Assembly (NCBI RefSeq): GCF_028502605.1
Contig: NC_079232.1
Location: forward strand, 5,952,001-6,016,000
Direction of reading: 5' to 3'
DNA length: 64,000 nt
From: Trichoderma breve
Taxonomy: Eukaryota; Ascomycota; Sordariomycetes; Hypocreales; Hypocreaceae
Part shown: positions 1 to 10,215 of the stretch, piece by piece
Layout of the letters: each line of letters begins with the position of its first letter
How positions within the stretch are numbered: the first letter of the stretch is position 1
Notes under the pieces: generated by a model
Told to the model about the DNA's origin: nothing
The model's input: the letters and a program-made list of their open reading frames with translations, nothing else
Databases searched by the model: none
Program-made: the position numbers and the translations under genes

Positions 1-560
1 ACAACTTTGACCCCTTTTCGGCCAAAAATGTCCAAAAGTGTCTCTGTGGGCAGCCCAACTGCCGAGGCGTGCTGGGGCCCAAGCCCAAGGGAATCAAGCC
101 CATCAAGGAGAATATCAAGGTTGCCACCAAGGGCAGGGGCAAGGGCAAGGGCAAGGGAGGAAAGAGAAAGCTCAACGAGCTGACTGGGAACGAGGAGAAT
201 GTGGAGCCGGGCTCCAAGAAGCGCAAGATGCAGCAGCCCAAGCCCAAGCCCATCCGAACTCTCAAGGCCGTCAAGGCATTGCACCCTATCAAGGCGCTCA
301 AGCCCGCCAAAACCTTGAAGCCTGTCAAGGGGTTGAAGCCTCTCAAAACTCTCAAACCCATCAAAGTGGTGAAAACCAAGCCTGCCAAGGGTACAAAGCC
401 CAAAAAGGCCATCAACTCAGCAAAGACTGCCAAGAGGGCATATTCAAAAGTCAGCATGAAGATCAAGAGCCCGGTAAAAGCCAAGCGTCAACAGAAGAAG
501 CAGGAAATCAGCGCATCGATCACCGTCAGCGCAGCCGCCGAAATTACCGCTGTTGTCTGA
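1..560 (+). CDS. C-terminal end of an Ash1-type SET-domain histone-lysine methyltransferase (5' partial)
   Basis: The reading frame is open from base 3 and stops with TGA at 558-560, giving 185 visible residues; the catalytic SET domain lies upstream of the window. The first residues (NFDPFSAKNVQ) followed by C-x-C-x4-C (KCLCGQPNC, first Cys codon at 39-41) and RGVLGPKP are the post-SET zinc-binding segment seen in Ash1/NSD-type H3K36 methyltransferases; these cysteines normally complete a zinc site next to the active-site channel. The rest is a strongly basic Lys/Pro/Ala tail with a GRGKGKGKGGKRK stretch, an apparent nuclear signal (GSKKRK) and five consecutive hexamers of the form K-x-L-K-P-x (273-362). 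The tail resembles a linker-histone tail and may bind DNA or nucleosomes (inference). Assignment to Ash1 rather than Set2 rests on the NFDPFS and RGVLGPKP signature. An overlapping open frame from base 38 is a shadow. Confidence 0.82.
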   Translation, partial: NFDPFSAKNVQKCLCGQPNCRGVLGPKPKGIKPIKENIKVATKGRGKGKGKGGKRKLNELTGNEENVEPGSKKRKMQQPKPKPIRTLKAVKALHPIKALKPAKTLKPVKGLKPLKTLKPIKVVKTKPAKGTKPKKAINSAKTAKRAYSKVSMKIKSPVKAKRQQKKQEISASITVSAAAEITAVV

Positions 561-2425
561 TCATGAGGTAAGCCTGCGTGTGCATATGCTGTTGTCTCTG
601 GGACGAACGACGCGATTCAACATGGCTTTCCGGTGCCCCTTCCCGTGTACGTTGTAGACACTGCCTGCGGCCTCTCTTATTCACCACAGCTCTTCGCTCC
701 GGACTCTTTTTTCGATAATACGGGACGTCCGATTGTCATCTCTCGGCAGGCAAACGACTTCTATGCTTTGGGTTGACACTTTTGTTATCATTATTTTTGG
801 AGGATAAGGCTATTTTGATAGATTTTCCCTTGTTTTTCATATGCTTTCTCTGTACTTTTTTTTTACCTGGTGAAGGATTTATTTCTTGGGCGAAGGTGGG
901 AGGGGGAATGAGTTGCAAAAACGGTTTGCTTACAAGTGTTTGATTTTGCTTTGCTTTTTGTAGTACAGTTTTGGAGTTGGGGACGGCAAACATATGGTTT
1001 AGGCGATAATGAGAGTTGATGATTTGGGTATAATCTTTAAAGTTCGTGAGGAAAAGTGAGCAGCCGAGTTCTCGATGCTTGGATGACTGAGAAGCAGTGA
1101 GGTTTGCATGTTCAAAGAGTAGTAAAGCAGGGTCGCGGGGAGTGTTGTGGCTGTCTCAACGCAGGTTCCAGATTATGGATGAGGTCATGGCTTTGCCCTT
1201 GTAAAAGCGATGGACATGATAGCCAGAGTAAGAGCCTAATAAGTTTCCGGGGACGACGGAGTGCCTTTCAGGATACACGGGACTGAGCGAGACAGATCTA
1301 GCCCCGGGCATTGGGCGTCCTTTCACTCGCTGTCATTAACTCGTTGCGTTGCTCAGCACTTATGATGGCCGCGCTGGAATCAAGACAAATGGCTGTTGAG
1401 CGTCGGAATCCATACCAGATCGAATATCCAGACGTCTCGCTCACGAGTGTACTGCGCCAACTTTGATATTGGAGTCAGCTTCTTTCCTGACCGTTCAGTA
1501 GTCATGTCAAACCTTGCGAAACAATCGAGAAATTCTTTGTTGCATTGTCATAACACATTCAAACATTGACCATAAACACCAGGTAGGCAGACGGCACACA
1601 TTCCGATGTCACCACTCCAGGGCACGACCTCCAAGCCCGACGTATACCCCTCAACTAATTCATCAGGTTTGCTCTACGTGACTGGTTGGCCCGCCGGACG
1701 GCTGTGCCTTTCGGGATCTGCACCCCGATACCATAAGTGGTCCCCACAGCTGAACAGAATGGTAGGGCCAGCTCTGCCCGTAAAGCAGTCATTATTTACT
1801 ACGGCTCATTCGAAAATGAAGTTGAAGTCTGTTGGTCTCAAGGCGTCTGAGAACGCCGCCTACCTCTCGCAGCGCCCAATTTGTGTATAGAGTCTTTCGA
1901 GACACCTCCTTCGAGTCGAGAGCATGGAGGAAGACGTGGGGGGCGGATTGGAGACGAATTGTGTCTGTCGGATTCTTGTCCTGCATGCAGTCGCTGCTGT
2001 TAATACCGACCGGGAGTGCTCGAAAGGAAGGGGCTACCTCTTCAATCACGTCTTTCAGCTCGTATATGCCCTCTCGCCCAATCATCCAGATGGAAAATGA
2101 GAGCAAGCTTCAACTCGTAGCCAGCACCAAGAGGAAACACTATTCACTCGTGACAATCGCAGCCAGAGACGGCAAAAAGTATGATATGAATAGAATTCGG
2201 CGAAGAAGCAGACAGATTGCAAAGTCTGTCAGAGGCTCAGCAGAAGAGGAAAAGGAAGATATGTCAGTAGATATCATCACAATCTGCGATGAAAGAGGGC
2301 GAGTTGAAATCACGAGCTGTAATTTGGTAATCTGGAGGAAGGAAGCTGCTGTGGGCACTCTGGAGCTCAGCTGCGGTCCAATTCCACATCAACTTCCGCA
2401 CCACCTTCCGCACGAAGCAGCATTG

Positions 2426-2456
<31 letters not shown>

Positions 2457-2844
2457 CGGTCAGCTGCTGCCTATGAGTTCGGTGACGCTCCTCTTCGGTG
2501 TGCAAGAGAAACATGTTCGGCCACCATTATGAAAAGAATTGATTGTATATTGATGGAATATCCTGTGTATCAAGTACATGTAGTTACAGCTTACTCCGTA
2601 AACTGGTTGTGGTTGGTGAGGCAGTGGTTCCGCATTATTAGTAAGCCGCGGGAAGCAAAAAGCAATATCCCATTTCCAAGAATGAAGCCCACGATGATGT
2701 GCGTTCTTCCGTTCAAAACAGGCCACAATGTTGTAAACAGGCATCTGCTATAATTTCAAGTCGTTGTACTCTTTGAGACGTTTTGTGTCGTAGAAAAAAA
2801 TGGACGCAAAAAAAAGATAAAAATGCAAAAATGAAATTTCGAAT
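561..2844. other. gene-free interval
   Basis: About 2.3 kb between the Ash1-like gene and the tRNA. The first few hundred bases are T-rich and probably hold the 3' UTR of the upstream gene. Several short frames exist (for example 1832-2476 plus), but they overlap on both strands, have no recognisable domain, and one runs into the poly-T tract. I see no supportable gene. Confidence 0.6.
2427..2456. repeat. poly-T tract, 30 nt
   Basis: An uninterrupted run of 30 T. It could be a mononucleotide microsatellite or the A-tail trace of an old retroposed copy on the minus strand. No target-site duplication was recognised around it. Confidence 0.85.
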
Positions 2845-2926
2845 GCCGTAACGAGGAATCGAACCTCGGTTTTCAGTGTTTCGCTAGGTCCACAAACTGA
2901 TGTACTGTCCACTATACTATTACGGC
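2845..2926 (-). tRNA. tRNA-His (GTG) with an 11-nt intron
   Basis: On the minus strand the sequence folds as a cloverleaf. The acceptor stem GCCGTAA pairs with TTACGGC. The D arm is GTAT...GTAC with GTGG in the loop. The anticodon stem TCAGT pairs with ACTGA, and the T arm is CGAGG-TTCGATT-CCTCG. The anticodon loop reads TTGTGGC once ACCTAGCGAAA is removed; this places the intron one base 3' of the anticodon, the canonical nuclear tRNA intron site. The GCCGTAATAGT start and TTGTGGC loop are typical of fungal tRNA-His. The mature length is 71 nt before addition of G-1 and CCA. There is no encoded CCA, as expected for a eukaryote. Confidence 0.93.
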
Positions 2927-4286
2927 TTGATGATTGGATGATCAGACCGTTGGTATACCATTCTATAAAGCTTCTAAGCAAAAAGCAGCGCGTTTTGCCA
3001 AGAAATTGGGTCATTCATTCTCTCCCATGATTTTCATGATTGACTCGTCGTGGTAGAAGTCTATCATTACTTGAATTTTTGTTTGTGATCATGTCCATAG
3101 ACCGCCACCAGCTCTCAATCGCAGCCAACAATGAAAAAGAAAAGTATGAAGATACATTACATCAAAAGATTAATCCAATAAGTTATATATTCAATATCCA
3201 ATTGACCAGAGTCTGGCTGTCGTATTCTCCGGCCAATCTCACATAATTGCAGGGTAAGCTGTGCTCATCATATACGGCCTTGCTACGGCCACAATATGTA
3301 GATAGAGTGTGCGGCGACGACCCTTGAAATAAAATAGTCGCAGCGACGCGATGACCCGAGATTCTTTTCTGTTCTTGTCCCGATCCATGCGAAAGTGGCG
3401 ATGAATTTATCCGTCTTGACCATTCATGTGGCTGCAATAAGCTCAGGCACGAGGCCCAACATTTACACCGTGGCTTTACACCTACGCTCGACGTAACGCA
3501 TGTGCATATAAATACATTACCTATACATCATGTGTTCTAGATCTGAGAACGCAGGGTCAGGGGCTTACTGACTGGTGGGTTGAGCAGATGTTCCAAAGAT
3601 AGGGGTATCTCCATCAGTGGTATCACCTTTGTAACTCTAAATACGATTCAATACTCGTATAGAGGGTTCAAATGTACTGAGTTTACGGAGAAGATAAGCA
3701 TATACGAATACCGGCCGTGACGCCAAATATACTATATACCTAGCATACAGCAAACTCGATCGAGTGGTGTTGAGTATGACATACTTACCCCGGTGCCCAC
3801 AATGAGGCTGTAAGGTATAGTCGTGGCACATGTATACATGCCTGCTGGTGATAACACTACGCAATAAATGTTTACTCTCTATATGAAGGCCAAACAGCTG
3901 GCTAAGCTCATTATTCCCAAGGTGCCGGCAGCCGAGAGTTTATAGCCGACCCTCTAAGTCGAGATTTAATGACCATCTTTTGCTTCCTAGTCCATATACG
4001 AAGAAGGGAAGAAATAATAAAGCTGTATACGAAACGTTACGGCCCATCATACTTACCAATGCGTCGTAGCTCAACTTGATGTTAGATATCCGCAGTACTA
4101 TTGAAAGTATGGTACTCGGCCAACTCGATAGATGAAACACGGCGTATCGGGGGCGTTGAGATGGGAGCGGGAGGGTATACCCACTATGCTGTATTGCGGA
4201 CTTCATCTGGCTGAATGGGGGAGAAGCACTGAACAAGAGTAGTAGAAATATGAGACTGATCAGTGAGTGGTTCTAAAGTCTTTCAA
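2927..4286. other. gene-free interval upstream of the hydrophobin
   Basis: About 1.4 kb of AT-leaning spacer. Only short overlapping frames without recognisable domains are present. The distal part probably serves as the hydrophobin promoter. Confidence 0.55.
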
Positions 4287-4296
4287 GTATAAGTAG
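4287..4296 (+). promoter_or_regulatory. possible TATA-like element of the hydrophobin locus
   Basis: The string GTATAAGTAG lies about 150 bp upstream of the hydrophobin ATG at 4439, a plausible distance given the CT-rich, probable 5' UTR (4381-4430) in between. The match to TATAWAW is imperfect, so this is tentative. Confidence 0.3.
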
Positions 4297-4438
4297 AACG
4301 TCCATTTCTGCCATAAACCCATCTGTTCTGATCCTCGATATCTCCTGGCCTAGCTTTTCACTTGAATAGCAAGACTCCTAGTATTTTACACTCTCACGTT
4401 CAGGTCATTCATTGAAACAACTCATCAAATCTGCGAAA

Positions 4439-4905
4439 ATGAAGTTCTTCACCATCGTCACCCTCCTCGCCGCTGTTGCTATTGCCTCTCCTCTCGAGGA
4501 TGCCCTCAACGTTGGCAGCGAGTGGTGGGGCGATCACGATCACAACGACCACGACGACCATATCGCTCATATCTGCCCCCAAGGCCTCTACAGCAACCCC
4601 TAGTGCTGTGGCTCTTGGCTCCTTGGCATCATCGGCCTCGACTGCCATATGCGTAAGTAAAATGCTCAGTGAAAGGAAAAATAACCTCGAGCGTCCATGT
4701 TTTCTCACTCATTTTGTACAGCAAGCGAAAAGTTTTATGACTCTGAAGATTTGCGCAAGACATGCACCAAGGCCAAGGAATCGGCTCTCTGCTGCGTTGC
4801 TTCCGTGGTAAGTGACTGCTACTTCAAGTGTTTACTCGTTGATTTGCCTTCTGACATTGTCTCTAGAGCGACGAGGCTATTCTGTGCCAACCTCCTTTGG
4901 CCTAA
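4439..4905 (+). pseudogene. class II hydrophobin interrupted by one in-frame TAG
   Basis: Class II hydrophobins are small secreted amphiphilic proteins that coat hyphae and spores by self-assembly at interfaces. The model has three exons: 4439-4652, 4722-4807 and 4867-4905, with introns 4653-4721 (GTAAGT...CAG) and 4808-4866 (GTAAGT...TAG). Residues 1-17 (MKFFTIVTLLAAVAIAS) look like a signal peptide. A linker rich in Asp and His (GDHDHNDHDDH) follows. The eight-Cys pattern is complete: C (ICPQG), CC, C (GLDC), C (KTC), CC (LCCV), C (ILC). The codon directly before the first CC doublet is TAG (4601-4603), where family members usually carry Gln or Leu. Everything downstream stays in frame with intact splice sites and ends at TAA 4903-4905, so the lesion is recent, polymorphic or a sequence error. 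As written, only a 54-residue truncated product with one of the eight cysteines would be made. Confidence 0.88.
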
Positions 4906-6572
4906 GAAGCTACTGTCGCTGAATGTGTCCATGGCCAAACTTCAATCGTATCGACAAATGCCGATTCTGGTACTGAGAAACTTGCCAGAGACATTGAAAG
5001 AAGAGGGTGGGCACACATGGATGGGCCATGCAGATATTCTATTCATACGCAATATTGGTGATAATATGATGAATGCGTCAAAACAATGTCATGTGCATGC
5101 CATGAAGCTGTGGTGATGTAGTGAAAAAAAAAAAAAAAAAGATGTTGTATGCCGTAACTGCTTCCCAGCCAAACCACCAACCTTTCCAACCTTGGGATAA
5201 GCGTAGTTGTATGGTTGGTCACCTTGTTACGATGAGGCTATGTCTATAAATATCTACTGAATGCTGTTGAAACAGCCAAAACTTTGGAAGATACATGGCG
5301 AATAAGAATGGACAACAACTCACTCCTCGCCGCCAACAGCGACGGAGCCTTGAGAACAACCATCACTATTCCGGTCATAAGAGTCAATTTTATGAGCTAT
5401 TTCGCCTACTTTTACAATTTCCTAATATTTCACTTGGATTCCATCCAATTGGAGTCCCGTATGGCGTAGCGTTCAGACAGCAGAGTCCACGTCACAACGA
5501 CGCTCTCATCAAGGGGTAATCTAGACCCATCGGCACCATTGCGAGGATTTTTACACTTTTTGGGGTTCATCTTCATAGACTTTCTCTTCTTGGCAAGGCA
5601 AATGGCCGTTTGCCTACCGGGCTCGCCGTTGCTGCATATGACTCCATCTCAGCCACGCTTTTACAAGGCTAACAAGCTAAGCTGGAGCGCCACGCCGGCT
5701 AAAACGCCAAAGTGTAATAAGGCAACCAAAACCATATTCGTTTTACCCACTGCGCAAGGAGAAAAATGAGAAAGATTCATCATTTTCATCCACTTTGCGA
5801 CCAGATGGCTGTAATGCCCGCTCGGTGATGTCCTACTTGCCATGAGCGAGGCGATCTAGCACTGCCCCCTGCAGGTACGGTCTAGATAGCCTCATCTATT
5901 GAGCCTCAAAATGTGGAGAGGCTGGAGTCCTCTTTTCGTGGAAGAGAATCAGGGCGAGCTTACGGAGCTTTGCAAGTGAGTACTCGCTTATGGCTGTAGA
6001 AAGATGATTACGTTCGTAGGGTGACATGTTGAGTCACGTCGCTCTGCAGGAACTGCATTCACCAAGGCCCGCGGCAAAAAATGCTACGCGTTGATATGAG
6101 CGAGCACAAAAAGCTGTTCAACGTGGAATTATAATTGTGCTATATAAACGATATCATGAAAACAAAAACCAAGTCAGAATAACAAATGTCCACCAGCCTT
6201 TTCAACCATCAGAGGAGAAGCCGGCATCGTCTCGCAATTGCGTGTGGCCATCTCCAACCAGGCATAACAAGCTCCAAGCCTCACTCCAAGATATGTTGTG
6301 GCCTTGCAAAAATCCAGACGGTTGTGGAAGCCTTGAGATGCTGCTGCAGAGCTGTATGAAGACGGAGGCCGACGTGATGAATCCAGCTTGCAATGTAATG
6401 TTGGCGGCTTCTCCTTTCTCCCCCCTCCCCCTCGGAAAAATAAAAACAAGAAACAAAAAGCAAAATAGGGTATTAAAAAGAGTGAGCAGGTGTGGACTTT
6501 TGTTTTAACCACATGAACGCCATGGCGATTTTTGGGTATAGCCTCCCAGAGTCAAAGAACGTTCAAGCAAGG
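4906..6572. other. gene-free interval
   Basis: About 1.7 kb. A poly-A run lies near 5125-5140, probably just past the hydrophobin 3' end. The frames at 5284-5519 and 6137-6512 overlap one another on both strands and resemble no family I know. I see no supportable gene. Confidence 0.5.
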
Positions 6573-6743
6573 TCATTTTAAAGGCCTAGCTGGGCCGACA
6601 GAATCTTCGTAGACGGTGCAGTTTGAGCAACGGGGGTGTTGGCAATCGTGCTCAGTACATTGAGGGGTTGTGTCTTTGACCATTCCAGCCATGCCACATC
6701 GGCAACACTTCCAGGTCTTGACGACAGTACCGTTACCACCCAT
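6573..6743 (-). CDS. 56-residue Cys-rich zinc-ribbon-like microprotein
   Basis: An uninterrupted minus-strand frame runs from ATG (6741-6743) to TGA (6573-6575). It encodes a protein starting MGGNGTVVKTWKCCRCG and ending in TVYEDSVGPARPLK. The cysteines are spaced C13-C14-x-C16, C29-x4-C34-x-H36-x2-C39-x2-C42. This is the W-x-C-x2-C ... C-x4-C-x-H-x2-C-x2-C arrangement found in small fungal proteins with a predicted zinc ribbon; the H-x-R-C-x2-C-T-V-Y-E ending is characteristic. Two treble-clef half sites would bind one or two zinc ions. The function is unknown; a nucleic-acid or protein-binding role is only inference. A TATA box sits about 210 bp upstream. The protein is shorter than most gene-calling cut-offs. 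Confidence 0.72.
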   Translation of the reverse strand: MGGNGTVVKTWKCCRCGMAGMVKDTTPQCTEHDCQHPRCSNCTVYEDSVGPARPLK

Positions 6744-6954
6744 TGTTCTGGATTTTGTTGTTTATTTTAAGAATTGCTAGGACGAATTGCGGTCCGAGAC
6801 TTTACTCGAGACCAGGCAGTGAAGGTAAAATTGATACCAGAAAATTGCCTGTTGAACGGAGTGAAATAGATAGAAGAATTAGAAGGGAAATGATGGCTTT
6901 CTAAGCTTCCGATGCCTTGGATGTTGGGACTGATGAGAAGAGCATGGACGGCAA

Positions 6955-6965
6955 CTCTTATATAG
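6955..6965 (-). promoter_or_regulatory. TATA box for the zinc-ribbon microprotein gene
   Basis: Read on the minus strand this is CTATATAAGAG, a strong TATAWAAG match, about 210 bp before the ATG at 6743. The intervening stretch has no ATG in the gene frame that would change the start. Strong TATA boxes often mark regulated genes in fungi (inference). Confidence 0.6.
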
Positions 6966-7563
6966 ACAAAACTTGCCCGACTATCCAATTTCACTCAAGA
7001 GCGCAAGGCGCGGAGGCGCGGAGGCGGGCCAGTGAAAACTCGACGGCGTGCGTTTCTCACAGCTTTTCGGTCTGCGGGCTCTCCATGGTGGGCATCCGGT
7101 AGCTTACCGGTGGGAAATGTAATAACACAACCCATATTGACTGGCGAGGGACAGTCAGGATGGAGTATTCCGCGGCCGAATCCCAAGAGGATGGACAGCG
7201 AGATATGTACTGGAGACGTAATAGTCTTGTTTCGCGCTAATGAATCTCTCGAAAAGGCGGATGGCGCAGCTACTCGCCTTGCCCTATATCCTTGCAGGGA
7301 GGCAGCGTCAGGTGAGGAGATGATTCTGCGCTTCCCCCTCGGTGATGCTGGTACCGGTTTGAGAAAAAGCAGGAAAGACTTGTGTATGGACTGGTTATTC
7401 TCGGCGAAAGACTTGGTCCACCCATCTGACTCCCAAGTCGTGGCCGACGCTATTCCGACTCAACAAGGCTGTGAGAGCTCGGATCACTTGGAGTTTACCC
7501 TAGCAAGGCAACTAAGTTGCTGCTCTTGTATTGTGAGGGATTAGAAGTCTTTCTTTCTACCCC

Positions 7564-7598
<35 letters not shown>

Positions 7599-8788
7599 CT
7601 TTTATTCTTTCATCTGTGTTGTGTGTTTATATGCTCGTAAACGCTCTCTTTGTAGGAAGACAGTCATCTTGTCACTCCTGTGGTGTGGCCCGTGAAGGAA
7701 GACTACTCTCAAACTTTAAGAGAATTCGACAAGGAGAAGTCTTTTCTTTTGAGTCTCTAAAGAAGTTTGAGTGATGTGTCTTATGTGGGACTTGGTATCA
7801 TACTCATCTACTGAAGACTTGCGCAAACGTTGGCAGTCCCAAGCTGACTCATGTATTCACACAGGAGCAGCAGCTGCAGTAGCGAGAGAATAAGAAACGA
7901 ACAATTATATGCAGACATGGAGAGCATAGGCGGGTGGGTATTTATACAGAAAGCAAAAAATGAGCAGTCCTTCAACTACAGTTGTCACGAGAGGTTGGAG
8001 AGCCTCATAATGCAACCCTAGCAGGATAGCCTCAATTTTGAAGCCTGCCTGCGTGTGGCAACATGGGCTGGATTGAATGGATTGTTGGATGCTCAGATAG
8101 GATGAAAAAAGAAATTAAGTCCCAACTAGTATGTGGCTGCATCCGGCTACGAGGAAGAGAAATTTGAGGGTGTTGCCATCCTGTCTGGTTGTGTCTGGTT
8201 GGGGGAATTTCCGGCTGAAAACAGCCTTGAAGCCTTGCACAGAGCCGCATGCATCGATTGAATGGGCTGCAGAGTGTGGGGGCGGGGGGATAGGAACAAA
8301 TAGATAGGTAGGACAAGCAAGGGCCAAGAAGGTGGGATGATGTAGATAATAACAAGGTATCAAGGCATTGCAATTATTGAAGCACGAGTATTGTATTGCC
8401 ATATCTTTGATGAAAGGACAAATGGTGTATAAGAGCTAGAGTGTTAGTAGTAAGAGGCAGAATCTTTTTGGTTTGTGCCAGGATTTTCCACTGCCGGCCT
8501 TTTTAGCGCTGCAAGTTTAAATGAACCCGAGCTTAGCAAGGAAGGCAGGCATGGGTGACGACATGACGTCAACCTCTAGCACTGTGCTCTGACACTTATC
8601 GACAGCGCATCTATACAGTGCGAAAATCTATCGATTGGTCATCTCCCGGTACCAGGATCATCGCCAAGTAAGATTGCAAACAAATCATCCCCATTCTCTT
8701 GCAAGTTTCATACGTGCCCGAAACACCAGATCGAAGAAGAGCAAAGCTGAGCAGAGAAGGGCAGAAGGGCTGCGGTCATGATGCCGCC
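6966..8788. other. gene-poor interval
   Basis: About 1.8 kb between the microprotein promoter and the palmitoyltransferase gene. A plus-strand frame of 170 codons (7032-7544) is open but matches nothing I recognise and has unremarkable composition. A CT microsatellite follows it. The remaining frames are short and overlap. Confidence 0.45.
7573..7598. repeat. CT dinucleotide microsatellite
   Basis: About 13 uninterrupted CT units within a pyrimidine-rich stretch. Such tracts are common in fungal promoters and 5' UTRs, but none is clearly attached to a gene here. Confidence 0.85.
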
Positions 8789-10215
8789 ATGTCGCGTCCG
8801 CATCACAGCAGTCGCTCCGGCACGCGATGGGCAGTGCGCATCATTCCCTTGTTCATCGTCGGCATTCTAGCCGTTGCGACTTACGCCGTCGTCGGTCGCC
8901 TCTGCAGTAAATCTCGACGCTCATCCTCCCTCTCCTAAATGATGGCCGGATATTCCTAACCTGAAATACTTCTTCTAGTCAGCTTCCTCTACAAACGAAA
9001 ACACCAGGATGGCGTTGTCACGGCGTTCCTCGTCCTCTATTTCCTCTTCTTCATGTTAATGGCCGCCGCCTATCTACGAACCTTCTTTACTGTCCAACTA
9101 AACCCGGGCGTCGTCCCTCTGGCCCCCGAGGATCAGAGCGAGCGCGAGGCGACCGAAAAAGTACGTAAGCGACGCAAACGCAATCGAGACGTCGAGGAGG
9201 GAGCATATGTACCTCCGGATCCAAACCCGGACAGTCCCGGGCTCGAGGCCTTCTACAGCAAGGATGTCTTCGTATGCGAGGTCGATGGCCGTCCTAAGTG
9301 GTGCTCAGAGTGCCAGCAGTGGAAGCCAGACCGATCTCATCACTCGAGCGACCTAGGCCGCTGCGTCAGGAAGATGGACCATTTCTGCCCCTGGGTTGGT
9401 GGCATGGTCTCTGAGACTTGTAAGTGATATATATTTCCCCTTGGGCGGCAACAGGCCTTTCCTTGTTCTGTATCCATGGCCATGAGAGAGTTTAGAGATT
9501 TAACAACGTTCTATCCTCTGTGGGAAATGTAGCCTTCAACTTCTTTACGCAGTTTTGCTTCTACTGCGGCCTATTTTGCGCCGTGGGCCTCGCCGTCAGT
9601 GCATATTCCTTCCAACAACACCACAAAGACGGAGACCCCCTTGATGGATGGGCCCTCGCAGCAATCGTTTTATCTTGCCTCTTCGGCACCTTTACCTTTG
9701 GCATGGCGCTCACTTCGTTTCGCTACATTCTCGCAAACACTACCAATGTCGATATGCTTAAGAGATCACATACAATCACCTTGGCTGTCCGCATTCCCCA
9801 GTCCACCCCGCCCTCGGACAAATATCCCGTCATTGTATACCCTCTTCGTGGACCGCCGCGGCGGCCAGGATCTGAAGGCCAGCAGCCGCATAATAGTCAT
9901 GGACCCATCTCTGCTAGAGATCAGCTGGCAGAACGCAAGTTCGCCATCCTCCGCACCAAGGTACGGGAAAATCCCTGGGATCTGGGAGCCATGGAAAATT
10001 GGAAGTCCGTCATGGGAGACAACTTCATCGAGTGGATGCTTCCTATCCGACATTCGCCATGCTGCAATCATGAAAGCATGGAGAGTGACTACAAGTTTGG
10101 TCCTCTCATCTCAAAACTAAGAAAGCGCTACGGAATTCCTGAGCTCGAAACCTCTTCCCGCGGCGGGCATGGCATCGAATTACAGGAGAGAGGAGGTCGG
10201 CGCGCCAGTGATTGA
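8789..10215 (+). CDS. DHHC-type protein S-palmitoyltransferase, Pfa5-like
   Basis: This membrane enzyme attaches palmitate to cysteines of target proteins through an acyl-enzyme on the motif cysteine. The model joins 8789-8906, 8979-9419 and 9533-10215 (413 residues); the introns begin GTAAAT and GTAAGT and end TAG. Two hydrophobic helices lie at about residues 15-37 and 52-73. The Cys-rich domain follows: C148-x2-C, WKPDRSHHSS, GRC, then MDHFCPWVGG with D173-H174-F175-C176. Two more membrane helices lie in exon 3 after SETSFNFFTQF. The motif is DHFC rather than DHHC; I recall the same variant in fungal Pfa5 proteins, and the acyl-accepting Cys is kept. The C-terminus is soluble and ends in a Gly/Arg-rich stretch. 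The ATG at 8789 was chosen because it directly precedes the first membrane helix; in-frame upstream codons extend the frame without an ATG. Confidence 0.88.

Noticed and set aside
4590..4615. Explaining the hydrophobin TAG by an intron
   Set aside because: The residues on both sides (GLYSNP and CCGSWLLG) are directly adjacent in the family, so no sequence is left for an intron, and there is no GT-AG pair around the stop.
4476..4811. 111-codon frame overlapping the hydrophobin
   Set aside because: It is a shifted phase that runs across the first hydrophobin intron; the eight-Cys pattern and splice sites support the other phase.
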